DNA of 18,636 nucleotides from Dehalococcoidia bacterium (GCA_030603265.1 JAUVYD010000006.1:1-18636), one strand, 5' to 3'; counted from the stretch's first letter, positions 6,134 through 13,295 are shown. Notes: a model not told the origin generated them from the sequence alone. Translations and numbers: made by a program.

Positions 6134-6430
6134 TTATCTCTTTTCCCAGGCCCCACGAGTCGGTTCGTTGTAGCTGTCAAACAGCTGTCCCTGCAACTCA
6201 TCGACGTCCTCGGAAAGCCCCGCCTCGAAGTACCTGAAGTAGCAGTTCTCCGGCGGAGGCGGTTCATGAAGCCGGGTGACAAGTCTCTTGCGCAGATTCG
6301 GAACCGTTCCAAGACGCCACAACCTCTTCCCCTCGGGTGTGACATAGGCAATCTCATAGATGCCCTTGATGTCCGGCACCCTCTCGGCGTTCTCCAGGGT
6401 GAACCTGAGCCAGGCCTTCTTGACTCCCAT
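6134..6430 (-). CDS. Small GIY-YIG-like protein
   Basis: The 98-residue product has GIYEI at 23-27 and then WRLGTVPNLRKRL at 38-50, which resembles the GIY-YIG nuclease core (GIY, then Y-I-G, then 'NLR.RL'). The second tyrosine is Trp38/Arg39 and I cannot place the metal-binding glutamate with confidence (Glu78 is a candidate), so it may be non-catalytic. No other domain is visible. ATG at 6430 is well supported by AGGAGGA ten bases upstream. It lies on the minus strand, 111 bp downstream of another orphan gene and convergent with the tRNA. The fold call is tentative; the role is unknown. Confidence 0.7.
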   Translation of the reverse strand: MGVKKAWLRFTLENAERVPDIKGIYEIAYVTPEGKRLWRLGTVPNLRKRLVTRLHEPPPPENCYFRYFEAGLSEDVDELQGQLFDSYNEPTRGAWEKR

Positions 6431-6541
6431 ACTGCGCGCGTCCTCCTAGGAATGCTTGGACAGCATCACCTTCGTTTTCGGAACGCGACCATGACACGGC
6501 CGTTCCGCACGGCAAGTCGACGCCGACAGTCAAGACCGGGG

Positions 6542-6847
6542 CTAGCTCCTGACAAACGACAGCTTCTTCTCGAGTTCCAGAGCTGTATCCGCCAGGTCAC
6601 CAGACCCCTTCACATTGATGTCGAATCCCAGCAGTCTATCGCTTCGATACACTGCTACAGGGTGCTCCAAGAACACCAGGCCTCCCTTCCCCCCAAGCGA
6701 CTTGACGAGCATCTTCGTCACGCCAAGCGCCATCTCGTCTCCAACTGATTGCTCGCCGGACAGGTCATAGGTGTGCGTGACCCGTGTTCCGCCGTCCAGA
6801 AGCAGCGTAAACACCACTTCGAGTGCTCTGCTCGTCTCTGTGGTCAT
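6542..6847 (-). CDS. Hypothetical protein
   Basis: I do not recognise this 101-residue protein. It appears soluble, without signal peptide or membrane helix. An early beta-like segment (ALEVVFTLLLDGG, residues 8-20) is followed by a GEQSVGDEMALG stretch and later FLEHPVAVYRSDRLLGFDI, suggesting a small alpha/beta domain. Start choice is uncertain: the ATG at 6847 has no clear ribosome site, while an in-frame TTG at 6877 sits directly against GGGAGG. A promoter-like pair lies at 6893-6921 and a hairpin at 6854-6871 precedes the ATG. It is followed on the same strand by the GIY-YIG-like gene after 111 bp that hold no other gene. Amino acid composition looks like real coding sequence. Confidence 0.65.
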   Translation of the reverse strand: MTTETSRALEVVFTLLLDGGTRVTHTYDLSGEQSVGDEMALGVTKMLVKSLGGKGGLVFLEHPVAVYRSDRLLGFDINVKGSGDLADTALELEKKLSFVRS

Positions 6848-6853
6848 AGCGTT

Positions 6854-6871
6854 GCAGGGCAGGCCCCCTGC
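6854..6871 (-). other. Leader hairpin before the hypothetical gene
   Basis: GCAGGG pairs with CCCTGC around a six-base loop, ending seven bases before the ATG at 6847. On the minus-strand transcript the stem covers the only purine-rich stretch near that start, so it could mask initiation. If translation begins at TTG 6877 the hairpin is inside the coding region. Confidence 0.35.
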
Positions 6872-6892
6872 GGCCAACCTCCCTACCGCATC

Positions 6893-6921
6893 ATGTTACG
6901 CCATTGAGACCCTGCACTCAA
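6893..6921 (-). promoter_or_regulatory. Possible promoter for the two orphan genes
   Basis: On the minus strand TTGAGT (6921-6916) and TAACAT (6898-6893) are 17 bp apart; each matches consensus at four of six positions. It sits between the ribosomal terminator and the hypothetical gene, where a promoter is needed. The rest of the 6922-7018 gap holds nothing firm. Confidence 0.35.
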
Positions 6922-7018
6922 CGGCTCACGCGGCGCGCCCTCGAACCACCGTGATCCCTCTCACGTCCGGATTCAACACGACGCCCTTCCCCCGGTAGCC
7001 ATTTGCCATCGGAGCAAG

Positions 7019-7048
7019 AAAAGGGGTGGCAACCGGAGTTGCCACCCC
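7019..7048 (-). terminator. Rho-independent terminator of the ribosomal supercluster
   Basis: A perfect 11-bp stem (GGGGTGGCAAC at 7023-7033 with its complement at 7038-7048) closes a four-base loop. On the minus strand it is followed by TTTTCTT, giving a U-tract. It begins 26 bases after the rpsI stop, as expected for the operon end, and insulates the two orphan genes beyond it. Confidence 0.95.
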
Positions 7049-7073
7049 ACGCAATATCCTTGATTCGGCAGTG

Positions 7074-7469
7074 TTACCGCTTCGTGTACTGCTTCGCCTT
7101 ACGAGCGCGCCGGAGCCCGTACTTCTTGCGCTCCTTGGCCCTCGGGTCACGAGTCAGAAATCCTTCCTTCCGCAGGATGGGCTTGCGTGTTTCACTCTCA
7201 CGAACAAGAGCTCTTGCAATCCCATGCCTGATTGCACCAGCCTGGCCGCTGATACCACCACCGGCCACCTTCACCTCCACGCGGTACTTGCCGACCATGT
7301 CCGTCGCGTGCAGCGGCGCCTCAATCATGCTCCTGTGATCCACGCGAGGAAAGAACACGTCGAGCGGCTTCCCGTTCACCGTGATTCCGCCTTCGCCCGC
7401 GTACAGTCGAACCTGCGCCACGGCGCACTTCCGTCGACCAGTGCCCCACACATATACTGCGTCACTCAT
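7074..7469 (-). CDS. rpsI: 30S ribosomal protein S9 (uS9)
   Basis: S9 is a small-subunit head protein whose C-terminal tail reaches the P-site tRNA. The 131-residue protein has the family core: GTGRRKCAVAQVRL at 9-22, ITVNGKPLDVFF at 29-40, a GGGISGQAGAIRHGIARAL segment near 90-108, and the diagnostic tail RDPRAKERKKYGL...AKQYTKR with the terminal Lys-Arg. The ATG overlaps the rplM stop in an ATGA, so translation is probably coupled to L13, its usual partner. It is the last gene before the strong terminator. Confidence 0.98.
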   Translation of the reverse strand: MSDAVYVWGTGRRKCAVAQVRLYAGEGGITVNGKPLDVFFPRVDHRSMIEAPLHATDMVGKYRVEVKVAGGGISGQAGAIRHGIARALVRESETRKPILRKEGFLTRDPRAKERKKYGLRRARKAKQYTKR

Positions 7470-7900
7470 TGGCCACTACCCTCTTTCTGAACCAGCTGTC
7501 CCCGGTGCGGATGCTCCGCCCCGGCATATACTCGCAGTTTCCTGTACATGGCATGTCCAAGGCTGTTCTTGGGAAGCATCCCCTTCACGGCGTGTTCCAC
7601 AACACGTCGCGGGTCCTTGGCCATCACCTCTTCAAATGTCTCCGCTCTCAGCCCACCGGGATACCCGGAGTGCCTATAGTACATCTTCTGCTTCCTCTTG
7701 TTGCCTGTCACTACCACCTTGGCCGCATTCACAACGATGACATAGTCTCCGGTATCGATATGCGGAGCAAACATGGCCTTGTGCTTCCCTCGAAGCAGCA
7801 CCGCCGCCTGCGTTGCTATCTCTCCCAGAGTCCGCCCGTTCGCATCGATGACATGCCACTGCCTCTCGATTTCCTTCAGTTTCGGACTGTACGTTCGCAT
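7466..7900 (-). CDS. rplM: 50S ribosomal protein L13 (uL13)
   Basis: L13 is an early-assembly large-subunit protein that binds 23S rRNA. The 144-residue product carries MRTYSPK at its start, RTLGEIAT, the conserved GKHKAMFAPHIDTGDYVIVV stretch, the KMYYRHSGYPGG motif, and VKGMLPKNSLGHAM before a EHPHRGQ segment. ATG at 7900 follows GGGAG at nine bases and gives the standard N-terminus; an extension to 7918 is not supported by homology. It lies 28 bp behind truA and overlaps rpsI by four bases. Confidence 0.98.
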   Translation of the reverse strand: MRTYSPKLKEIERQWHVIDANGRTLGEIATQAAVLLRGKHKAMFAPHIDTGDYVIVVNAAKVVVTGNKRKQKMYYRHSGYPGGLRAETFEEVMAKDPRRVVEHAVKGMLPKNSLGHAMYRKLRVYAGAEHPHRGQLVQKEGSGQ

Positions 7901-7928
7901 CGGTTCTACTCCCAACAACGTCTCAATA

Positions 7929-8696
7929 TCACGCGGCGAATGCCAACGGCGACTCGTAGCTCACTTTCACAAGGCACAGCCCTCTCGCAGCAGCAGCAGG
8001 CCCTGCCGTTCCCTGCCCACCTCCATCAATCAGCGCGCCAAACTCCTCAACGCTGACCTTGCCAAGGCCAACCCGTATCAGCAAGCCCACTGTGTTCCGC
8101 ACCTGGTGCCGCAGGAAAGCGTTCGCGCTCATCCAGAACTCCACGAGTTCGGCGGCCTGGAGAACCCTAGCCTCATGCACCAATCGCACCGTGCTGCAGT
8201 CCGGTTCGTCGAGCGATGTCGCAAACGCAGCGAAGTCATGCCCGCCCTGCAACAGTCTGCAGGCCGCACGCATACGTCTCACGTCCAGTGCATGCCTGAC
8301 CCTGAGCGCGATTCTCTCATTCAGAGGGGAGCGCGTCCCACCGTTCAGGACTGTATAGCAATACTGACGCGACACGGCCCTTCGACGCACATCAAAGTCT
8401 GCGTCAATGCCACACGCGCCTTTCAACGCTACATCCTCCGGCAAGTAGTAGTTCATCCCTCTCACAATCGTAATAGGATCCAGATCGTCGCGCACCCAGA
8501 AAGCCACCACCTGCCCCCGCGCATGAACACCCGCATCCGTCCTGCTTGCGCCCTGCACCCTTCCACAGGGGTCACTCAACTTCCGCAGGGCGCCCTCCAA
8601 CTCGGACTGCACCGTGCGGTCGCTCTTCTGCCACTGGAACCCGCGGAACGAAGCTCCGTCGTACTCAACCAGCGCAGCGACCTTGTACAGTCCCAC
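7929..8696 (-). CDS. truA: tRNA pseudouridine(38-40) synthase TruA
   Basis: TruA isomerises uridines 38-40 in the tRNA anticodon arm to pseudouridine. The 255-residue length fits. The catalytic motif GASRTDAGVHARGQV gives nucleophile Asp54 (Asp60 in E. coli). Other family segments are VEYDGASFRGFQWQ at 10-23 and FLRHQVRNTVGLLIRVG near the C-terminus. The start is GTG at 8696, one base overlapping the rplQ stop (TAGTG), so it is likely translationally coupled. Its place between rplQ and rplM is a known arrangement and links tRNA modification to ribosome production. Confidence 0.97.
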   Translation of the reverse strand: MGLYKVAALVEYDGASFRGFQWQKSDRTVQSELEGALRKLSDPCGRVQGASRTDAGVHARGQVVAFWVRDDLDPITIVRGMNYYLPEDVALKGACGIDADFDVRRRAVSRQYCYTVLNGGTRSPLNERIALRVRHALDVRRMRAACRLLQGGHDFAAFATSLDEPDCSTVRLVHEARVLQAAELVEFWMSANAFLRHQVRNTVGLLIRVGLGKVSVEEFGALIDGGGQGTAGPAAAARGLCLVKVSYESPLAFAA

Positions 8697-9049
8697 TACT
8701 CAACAAGCTCAAGCTGAGCCATCTCGGCGGCGTCGCCTCGTCGGGTCCCAATTCGAACCAAACGCACGTAGCCGCCCGGCCGATTCGCATATCTACGCGC
8801 CAAATCGTCGAACACCTTTTTCACGATTCTGTCCTGTGTCACGAACTCCAGTGCGCGACGTCTCGACGCGAGGTCACCCGCCTTGCCGAGCGTAATCACA
8901 CGCTCCGCGAGACCCTTCACTTCCTTAGCCTTGGCAACTGTCGTCACCATCTTCTCGCGTTCAAGGAGTACGGCCACCTGGTTCTTGAACAGGGACAGCC
9001 GATGTTCGCTCCGCCTGTCCAGCTTTCTTCCTGCAACCCGGTGTCTCAC
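8696..9049 (-). CDS. rplQ: 50S ribosomal protein L17 (bL17)
   Basis: L17 is a bacterial-specific large-subunit protein near the peptide exit tunnel. The 117 residues start MRHRVAGRKLDR.SEHR, the family hallmark, and continue with LLEREKMVTTVAKAKEVKGLAERVITLGK. The C-terminal half contains RPGGYVRLVRIGTRRGDAAEMAQLELVE, again typical. Initiation is at GTG inside a GTGA overlap with the rpoA stop, suggesting coupling to RNA polymerase alpha, the usual neighbour. Confidence 0.98.
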   Translation of the reverse strand: MRHRVAGRKLDRRSEHRLSLFKNQVAVLLEREKMVTTVAKAKEVKGLAERVITLGKAGDLASRRRALEFVTQDRIVKKVFDDLARRYANRPGGYVRLVRIGTRRGDAAEMAQLELVE

Positions 9050-9990
9050 TTGGCCTTCCTTATCTTTTCCGGAATCGGGTACCCCAAGCCAGTGAGCAAG
9101 TCCTGCACCTCTGTCTGGGATTTCTCACCAAAGCCAGGCAGCGGCGGCAAGCCCTCCCTGGTCTTCTCAATCAGCTGCCCGAGGGTCATTATGCCGCCAC
9201 GACGCAGACTGTTGTGTGCACGAGTCGACAGGCCGGCATCGGCCAGCGCTGTGTTGTACTGCTCCGGGGATATCGCCAGCCCTGACACCGCGCGCCCCTG
9301 CTCGAGTGACGGGGCCTCGACGCCCTTGAACGCAGCGAACTCCCTCATGAGGACATCGGCGCTCTGAGTCAGAGCTTCCCACGGTGTAACCGCGCCATCC
9401 GTCCAGATCTCGATAACAAGCCGTTCAGGGCTTCGCTCTTCGCCCGGGTTGATCGGTTCAACCGTGAAATTGGCTTTCCTCACAGGAGAGAAGACCGCGT
9501 CAACCGGTAGTGCCCCTACAGGGAGGCCGTCAGCCGAAACAGCCGGCACATAGCCCTTGCCCAATTCAACGTGGAACTCAACATGCAGCTTCGCTTCAGC
9601 AGAGTCCATGTTCGTAAGGAGCAGGCCTGGATTGACAATCTCGAAGTCCGTCGAAGCCTGGATGTCCGCGGCGCAGACCACTCCATCTCCCTCGACATCA
9701 AGGAACAGTGTTCCTTCCTGATGCGTCACAGGTCGCAGTCTCAATTCCTTGACGTTCAACAGGAACTCCACAACATCCTCTCTCACATGAGGGATACACG
9801 AGAACTCATGCTGAACGCCTTCAATCTTGATCCACGTCACCGCCGCCCCGGGAAGTGAACTCAGAAGAACGCGACGCATCGCGTTTCCGAGTGTCACACC
9901 AAAGCCCATCTCAAGGGGCTCTGCGGAGAACCGCCCGTATATTCCGGCGGACTGAACACACGACACAATCGGGATAGATATCTCACTCAC
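9046..9990 (-). CDS. rpoA: DNA-directed RNA polymerase alpha subunit
   Basis: Alpha dimerises to seed RNA polymerase assembly, and its C-terminal domain contacts UP elements and activators. The 314-residue protein has the N-terminal assembly domain (FSAEPLEMGFGVTLGNAMRRVLLSSLPGAAV at 21-51; the HVREDVVEFLLNVKEL region at 68-83) and a C-terminal domain at about 240-306. In the C-terminal domain, Arg257 and Asn260 align with E. coli Arg265 and Asn268 that bind DNA; E. coli Lys271 is Arg here. Initiation is GTG at 9990 with GAGGG ten bases upstream; an ATG just upstream is out of frame. The gene follows rpsD by 18 bp and overlaps rplQ. Confidence 0.98.
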   Translation of the reverse strand: MSEISIPIVSCVQSAGIYGRFSAEPLEMGFGVTLGNAMRRVLLSSLPGAAVTWIKIEGVQHEFSCIPHVREDVVEFLLNVKELRLRPVTHQEGTLFLDVEGDGVVCAADIQASTDFEIVNPGLLLTNMDSAEAKLHVEFHVELGKGYVPAVSADGLPVGALPVDAVFSPVRKANFTVEPINPGEERSPERLVIEIWTDGAVTPWEALTQSADVLMREFAAFKGVEAPSLEQGRAVSGLAISPEQYNTALADAGLSTRAHNSLRRGGIMTLGQLIEKTREGLPPLPGFGEKSQTEVQDLLTGLGYPIPEKIRKAK

Positions 9991-10008
9991 TACACACCAT
10001 CCCTCTAA

Positions 10009-10638
10009 CTACCGCGAGTAGTACTCGACAACAGCCTTACCACTGAGCCTGCTGTCCATGTCCTCGCTGGTCGGCAAGCTAACCACCACACCCCTCATCT
10101 GCTCTTCTTCGAGCCTGAGCCACACGGGCACGTTTCGGCTTTGCACCTGCGCAGCCACGACCTTATACAATTCCGTCTTTGCACTCTGCTCCCGCCAGCT
10201 GATCTCATCACCAACCTTGACCAGGAACGACGGCACGTCGACACGCCGGCCATTCACGCGAATATGGCGATGACGGACTATCTGTCGCGCCTGCTGTCTC
10301 GACTCACCGAAGCCAAGCCTGTATACCACGTTGTCAAGGCGTCGCTCAAGAAGGATAAGCATGTTGTCGCCAGTCATACCTGGCAGCCGCTCTGCCTCTG
10401 CAAGGAAGCGACGGAACTGCGCCTCAAGCACTCCATAGATGAAGCGCACCTTCTGCTTCTCTTTCAGCTGTAGACCACGGTCCGATATCCGACGTCGCAT
10501 CCTGGAGCGACCTCCGGGAGGAACGTTGCTTCTCCGCTCCAAAGGACACCTTTGGCTGGAGCACTTGGCTCCCTTGAGCATGAGTTTGGCGCCGATGTAG
10601 CGACACTGAGAACACTTGGGGCCAATATACCGCGCCAT
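10009..10638 (-). CDS. rpsD: 30S ribosomal protein S4 (uS4), zinc-binding form
   Basis: S4 nucleates 16S rRNA assembly of the small-subunit body and in several bacteria represses the alpha operon. The 209-residue protein carries an N-terminal Cys quartet (Cys9, Cys12, Cys26, Cys31), the zinc-containing 'C+' form, then the S4 RNA-binding fold with LERRLDNVVYRLGF and RQQARQIVRHRHIRVNGRRVDVPSFLVKVGD. It ends SGKAVVEYYSR, as expected. The ATG at 10638 lies three bases after the rpsK stop. No leader structure for S4 feedback was recognised. Confidence 0.98.
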   Translation of the reverse strand: MARYIGPKCSQCRYIGAKLMLKGAKCSSQRCPLERRSNVPPGGRSRMRRRISDRGLQLKEKQKVRFIYGVLEAQFRRFLAEAERLPGMTGDNMLILLERRLDNVVYRLGFGESRQQARQIVRHRHIRVNGRRVDVPSFLVKVGDEISWREQSAKTELYKVVAAQVQSRNVPVWLRLEEEQMRGVVVSLPTSEDMDSRLSGKAVVEYYSR

Positions 10639-10641
10639 AGC

Positions 10642-11037
10642 CTACACTCTCCTCCTGCCCCTGGGGCGACAACCATCATGTGGAATCGGTGTCACGTCTC
10701 TGATGCTGGTCACGAAGAGCCCTGCCCCCTGGAGGGACCTGATGGCTGCCTCTCGACCACTACCCGGTCCCTTGACATAGACCTCCACCCGCCGCATGCC
10801 ATCGTTCAGGGCCTGGCGTGCCGCATCCTGGGAGGATAGCTGTGCCGCGTACGGCGTACCTTTCCTCGACCCCTTGAATCCGGACTTCCCGGAACTACCC
10901 CACGCGATGACAGCACCACTGGGGTCGGTAATAGTCACTATCGTGTTGTTGAAGGTCGACTGTATGAAGGCCTTGCCTTCCACAATATTGCGGCGTACAC
11001 GCCTTCTAGTCTTTCCCTTCGCTGCCTTCTTTGCCAT
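10642..11037 (-). CDS. rpsK: 30S ribosomal protein S11 (uS11), Asp at the isoaspartate site
   Basis: S11 lines the small-subunit platform beside the mRNA exit. The 131 residues contain AFIQSTFNNTIVTITDPSG at 23-41, KSGFKGSRKGTPYAAQ at 51-66, and VYVKGPGSGREAAIRSL at 87-102. The C-terminal loop reads TPIPHDGCRPRGRRRV, whereas the common bacterial form is PHNGCRPPKRRRV. The codon at 10677-10675 is GAT, so Asp121 occupies the position of E. coli Asn119, which is converted to isoaspartate. The start ATG at 11037 lies 23 bp after rpsM. Confidence 0.98.
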   Translation of the reverse strand: MAKKAAKGKTRRRVRRNIVEGKAFIQSTFNNTIVTITDPSGAVIAWGSSGKSGFKGSRKGTPYAAQLSSQDAARQALNDGMRRVEVYVKGPGSGREAAIRSLQGAGLFVTSIRDVTPIPHDGCRPRGRRRV

Positions 11038-11060
11038 CTTTCCTCACTCGAAGAAACTTA

Positions 11061-11450
11061 CTACTTCTTGGACATACCGCGTCTCTGGCCCCTGCCCGCG
11101 ACGGTCTTCTTCACGCCCCGCCGGGTTCGAGCATTGGTCTTCGTGCGCTGCCCATGAACAGGTAGATTCCGCTTGTGTCTGAGGCCTCGCACCGACCCGA
11201 TGTCGATGAGACGCCTGATGTTGGACTGCACCTCGCGGCGCAAATCACCTTCCACTCTGAAATCGCGGTCCATCACGCCGCGAATCTTGCCGAGTTGCTC
11301 CTCGCTCAGGTCCTTGTCCTTCACATCGAAGGGGACATCGGCCGTCTGGAGTATCTTCCTGCTCGTTGCGGGACCGATGCCGAAGATGTACTGCAGGCCA
11401 ATGTAAACATGCTTGTCTCTTGGCAAATCTACACCGGAGATACGGGCCAT
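11061..11450 (-). CDS. rpsM: 30S ribosomal protein S13 (uS13)
   Basis: S13 in the small-subunit head forms bridges to the 50S subunit and touches P-site tRNA. The 129-residue product begins MARISGVDLPRDKHV, has the helix-hairpin-helix segment YIFGIGPATSRKIL at 21-34, and the diagnostic RGLRHKRNLPVHGQRTKTNARTRRG near the C-terminus, followed by a basic Lys/Arg-rich tail ending MSKK. It sits 39 bp after rpmJ and starts the S13-S11-S4-alpha core of the alpha operon. Confidence 0.98.
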   Translation of the reverse strand: MARISGVDLPRDKHVYIGLQYIFGIGPATSRKILQTADVPFDVKDKDLSEEQLGKIRGVMDRDFRVEGDLRREVQSNIRRLIDIGSVRGLRHKRNLPVHGQRTKTNARTRRGVKKTVAGRGQRRGMSKK

Positions 11451-11489
11451 AGTTAAGCTCCTCTGACAGAACGGACTGAGAACAGAGAC

Positions 11490-11603
11490 CTAGCCCTGCC
11501 TCTGCTTATGTCTGGGGTTCTCGCACAACACCCTCACCACACCACGCCTGCGGATAATCTTGCACTTGCTACAGCGCCGCCTAACAGACGAACTAACTTT
11601 CAT
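11490..11603 (-). CDS. rpmJ: 50S ribosomal protein L36 (bL36), zinc-ribbon form
   Basis: This 37-residue protein reads MKVSSSVRRRCSKCKIIRRR at its start and ends with CENPRHKQRQG. Cys11, Cys14, Cys27 and His32 form the expected C-X2-C...C-X4-H zinc site, so this is the zinc-containing form. The gene is short and easily missed, but its place between infA and rpsM is canonical. The ATG at 11603 follows GGTGG. A strong promoter at 11629-11657 would make this the first cistron of an alpha-operon transcript. Confidence 0.97.
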   Translation of the reverse strand: MKVSSSVRRRCSKCKIIRRRGVVRVLCENPRHKQRQG

Positions 11604-11628
11604 TGCGACTCACCACCCAAACCTTCCT

Positions 11629-11657
11629 ATAATAGACGATTGCCTCATACGTGTCAA
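11629..11657 (-). promoter_or_regulatory. Near-consensus internal promoter upstream of rpmJ
   Basis: On the minus strand a perfect -35 TTGACA (11657-11652) is separated by exactly 17 bp from -10 TATTAT (11634-11629, five of six). It occupies the 63 bp gap between infA and rpmJ, the widest gap inside the supercluster, and predicts a start near 11622, leaving a leader of about 19 bases before the rpmJ ATG. It should drive rpmJ through rpsI separately from the spc half. Confidence 0.85.
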
Positions 11658-11666
11658 AACGCATTA

Positions 11667-11885
11667 CTACTTGAGGCGATAGGTCACACGACCACGACTG
11701 AGGTCGTAGGGTGACAACTCCACAAGCACGCGGTCGCCAGGCAGAATCTTTATGTAGTGCTTCCGCATCTTGCCCGAAATGTGGGCCATCACGATGTGGC
11801 TGTTCGGCAGTTCCACCCGGAACATCGTGTTTGGAAGGCACATCGTCACCTTTCCCTCTACTTCTATCTTCTCTTTCTTCACCAT
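11667..11885 (-). CDS. infA: Translation initiation factor IF-1
   Basis: IF-1 binds the ribosomal A site during initiation. The 72-residue protein is a single OB fold with the standard sequence: MVKKEKIEVEGKV at the start, LPNTMFRVELPNSHIVMAHISGKMR in the middle, and HYIKILPGDRVLVELSPYDLSRGRVTYRLK to the end. The frame is open upstream to 12020, but homology begins at the ATG at 11885, ten bases after the map stop; the ribosome site there is weak (AGGT). Order map-infA-rpmJ is canonical. Confidence 0.97.
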   Translation of the reverse strand: MVKKEKIEVEGKVTMCLPNTMFRVELPNSHIVMAHISGKMRKHYIKILPGDRVLVELSPYDLSRGRVTYRLK

Positions 11886-11895
11886 GTGCCAAGAC

Positions 11896-12633
11896 CTACG
11901 CGAATACCTCAGGCTCGCCGTCCGTGATTGCGATGCTGTGCTCGAAGTGTGCGGACAAGCTGCCGTCAGCCGTGAGCACAGTCCACTTGTTGCCCGCCAC
12001 CCTGGTCCTCCACCCACCATTCGTCACCATCGGCTCAATCGCAATCGTCATTCCTTTTCGCAGAAGTGGGCCTTTGCCACACTCAAAATTCGGAACTTGC
12101 GGCTCCTCATGCAATTCGCGTCCTACTCCGTGCCCCGTGTACTCACGCACAACGGCCATCCCCTTGGACTCGGCATATCTCTGGACAGCCACTGATATAT
12201 CACCGACATGGTTTCCAGCACGGGCCTGATTCACTCCCTCTTGCAGAGCACTCTCCGTGACCTCAATGAGCTTCCTGGCCTGGCTGCTCATTTCTCCAGC
12301 TCCAACAGTCACAGCTGCATCTGTGTGGAAACCGCGATGAAATACCCCCAGGTCAAGCGAGACAACGTCGCCATCCCGCACCACCCTCGCACCCGGAATA
12401 CCGTGTACAACCTCATTGTTGATCGACACGCACAGGCTGGCTGGATAGCCATGATACCCCTTGAACGAGGCAGTAACCCCCCACTTCTTCATCTCCTCCA
12501 CCACCATCTCGTCCAGGGCACTGGTGCGGATTCCCGGTCTGACCTCCTGCTTCACCTGCGCGAGTATTGTCGCCAGAATACTCCCACCCTCGCGCATCAA
12601 CTCGATCTCTTCAGGCGACTTGACTACTATCAA
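11896..12633 (-). CDS. map: Methionine aminopeptidase, type I
   Basis: Map removes the initiator methionine from nascent proteins using a dinuclear metal site. The 245-residue length and the residues fit: ligands Asp94 (SLDLG), Asp105 (TDAAV), His168 (GHGVGR), Glu200 (AIEP) and Glu231 (FEHS), plus catalytic His77 and His175. There is no N-terminal zinc-finger extension. Initiation appears to be TTG at 12633, overlapping the adk stop as TTGA, with GGGGAG just upstream; residue 1 then matches the family N-terminus (IVVKSPEEIELMREGG). Coupling to adk is likely. Confidence 0.97.
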   Translation of the reverse strand: MIVVKSPEEIELMREGGSILATILAQVKQEVRPGIRTSALDEMVVEEMKKWGVTASFKGYHGYPASLCVSINNEVVHGIPGARVVRDGDVVSLDLGVFHRGFHTDAAVTVGAGEMSSQARKLIEVTESALQEGVNQARAGNHVGDISVAVQRYAESKGMAVVREYTGHGVGRELHEEPQVPNFECGKGPLLRKGMTIAIEPMVTNGGWRTRVAGNKWTVLTADGSLSAHFEHSIAITDGEPEVFA

Positions 12634-13283
12634 TCGCTCCCCGCCCGAAGCATTCCCGTAATCTCTGCACCCACCTCATCAATACCCCGGTTGCCATCGA
12701 CCCGCAGCAGTTTCTTCTGCAGGTCATAATAGTCGACTATCGGAACGGTTTGCGAGAAGAACACCTTCAACCGCTCTCGAACCGTCTCTTCCTTGTCGTC
12801 CGCCCGTTGATACAGTTCGCCTCCGCAGATATCGCACCGTCCCGCGTTCTTCGGCGGAGAGCTCTGCTCGTGATAGGGTGCCTGGCACTCACGGCAAATC
12901 CATCGGCCGCTCAGCCGCTTCACGAGTTCCTCTGCGGGGACCTCAATGTAGACCACACTGTCAATCTGTCTGCCTTCGCCGGCAAGTTTGTCGTCGAGCG
13001 CCTCAGCCTGGCTCAGCGTCCGGGGGAAACCATCAAACAGGACCCCGTCCGCACAATCCCGCTGCCTGATACGCTCAAGCACCATGTTGATGGTGACCTC
13101 ATCCGGCACCAGTTCGCCCTTCTCCATGTATGACTTGGCCAGAAGACCCAACTCCGTCTTCTCCTGAAGAGCCCGGCGAAACAGGTCGCCTGACGCCACG
13201 TGGACCACACCCAGTTCTCTCAACAGGATTGCGGCCTGCGTCCCTTTCCCCGCTCCGGGCGCTCCGAGCAACACTACATTCAT
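12630..13283 (-). CDS. adk: Adenylate kinase, zinc-type LID
   Basis: Adk equilibrates ATP, AMP and ADP. The 217-residue protein opens with the P-loop GAPGAGKGTQ (residues 7-16), has the AMP-binding SGDLFR segment, the DGFPRT motif, and a long LID whose Cys pairs (CRECQ and CDICGG) form the zinc site of the Gram-positive-like class, followed by the RADD segment. The ATG at 13283 follows AGGGAG at eight bases; a GTG one codon earlier is a weaker alternative. It lies 12 bp behind secY and overlaps map, the conserved secY-adk-map order. Confidence 0.98.
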   Translation of the reverse strand: MNVVLLGAPGAGKGTQAAILLRELGVVHVASGDLFRRALQEKTELGLLAKSYMEKGELVPDEVTINMVLERIRQRDCADGVLFDGFPRTLSQAEALDDKLAGEGRQIDSVVYIEVPAEELVKRLSGRWICRECQAPYHEQSSPPKNAGRCDICGGELYQRADDKEETVRERLKVFFSQTVPIVDYYDLQKKLLRVDGNRGIDEVGAEITGMLRAGSD

Positions 13284-13295
13284 CACATAATCTCC

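Noticed and set aside
6926..7009. Tiny minus-strand frame of 27 residues starting MANGYRGKGVV just after the terminator
   Set aside because: It looks protein-like, but has no ribosome site, begins nine bases past the terminator U-tract, and is too short to judge.
7773..8717. Plus-strand open frame of 314 codons opposite rplM and truA
   Set aside because: Antisense shadow without motif or ribosome site.
11604..11666. Ribosomal-protein autoregulatory leader (S4 or S8 type)
   Set aside because: The gap is filled by the promoter and a short leader; no S4 pseudoknot-like or S8-site-like structure could be drawn by eye here or elsewhere in the cluster.
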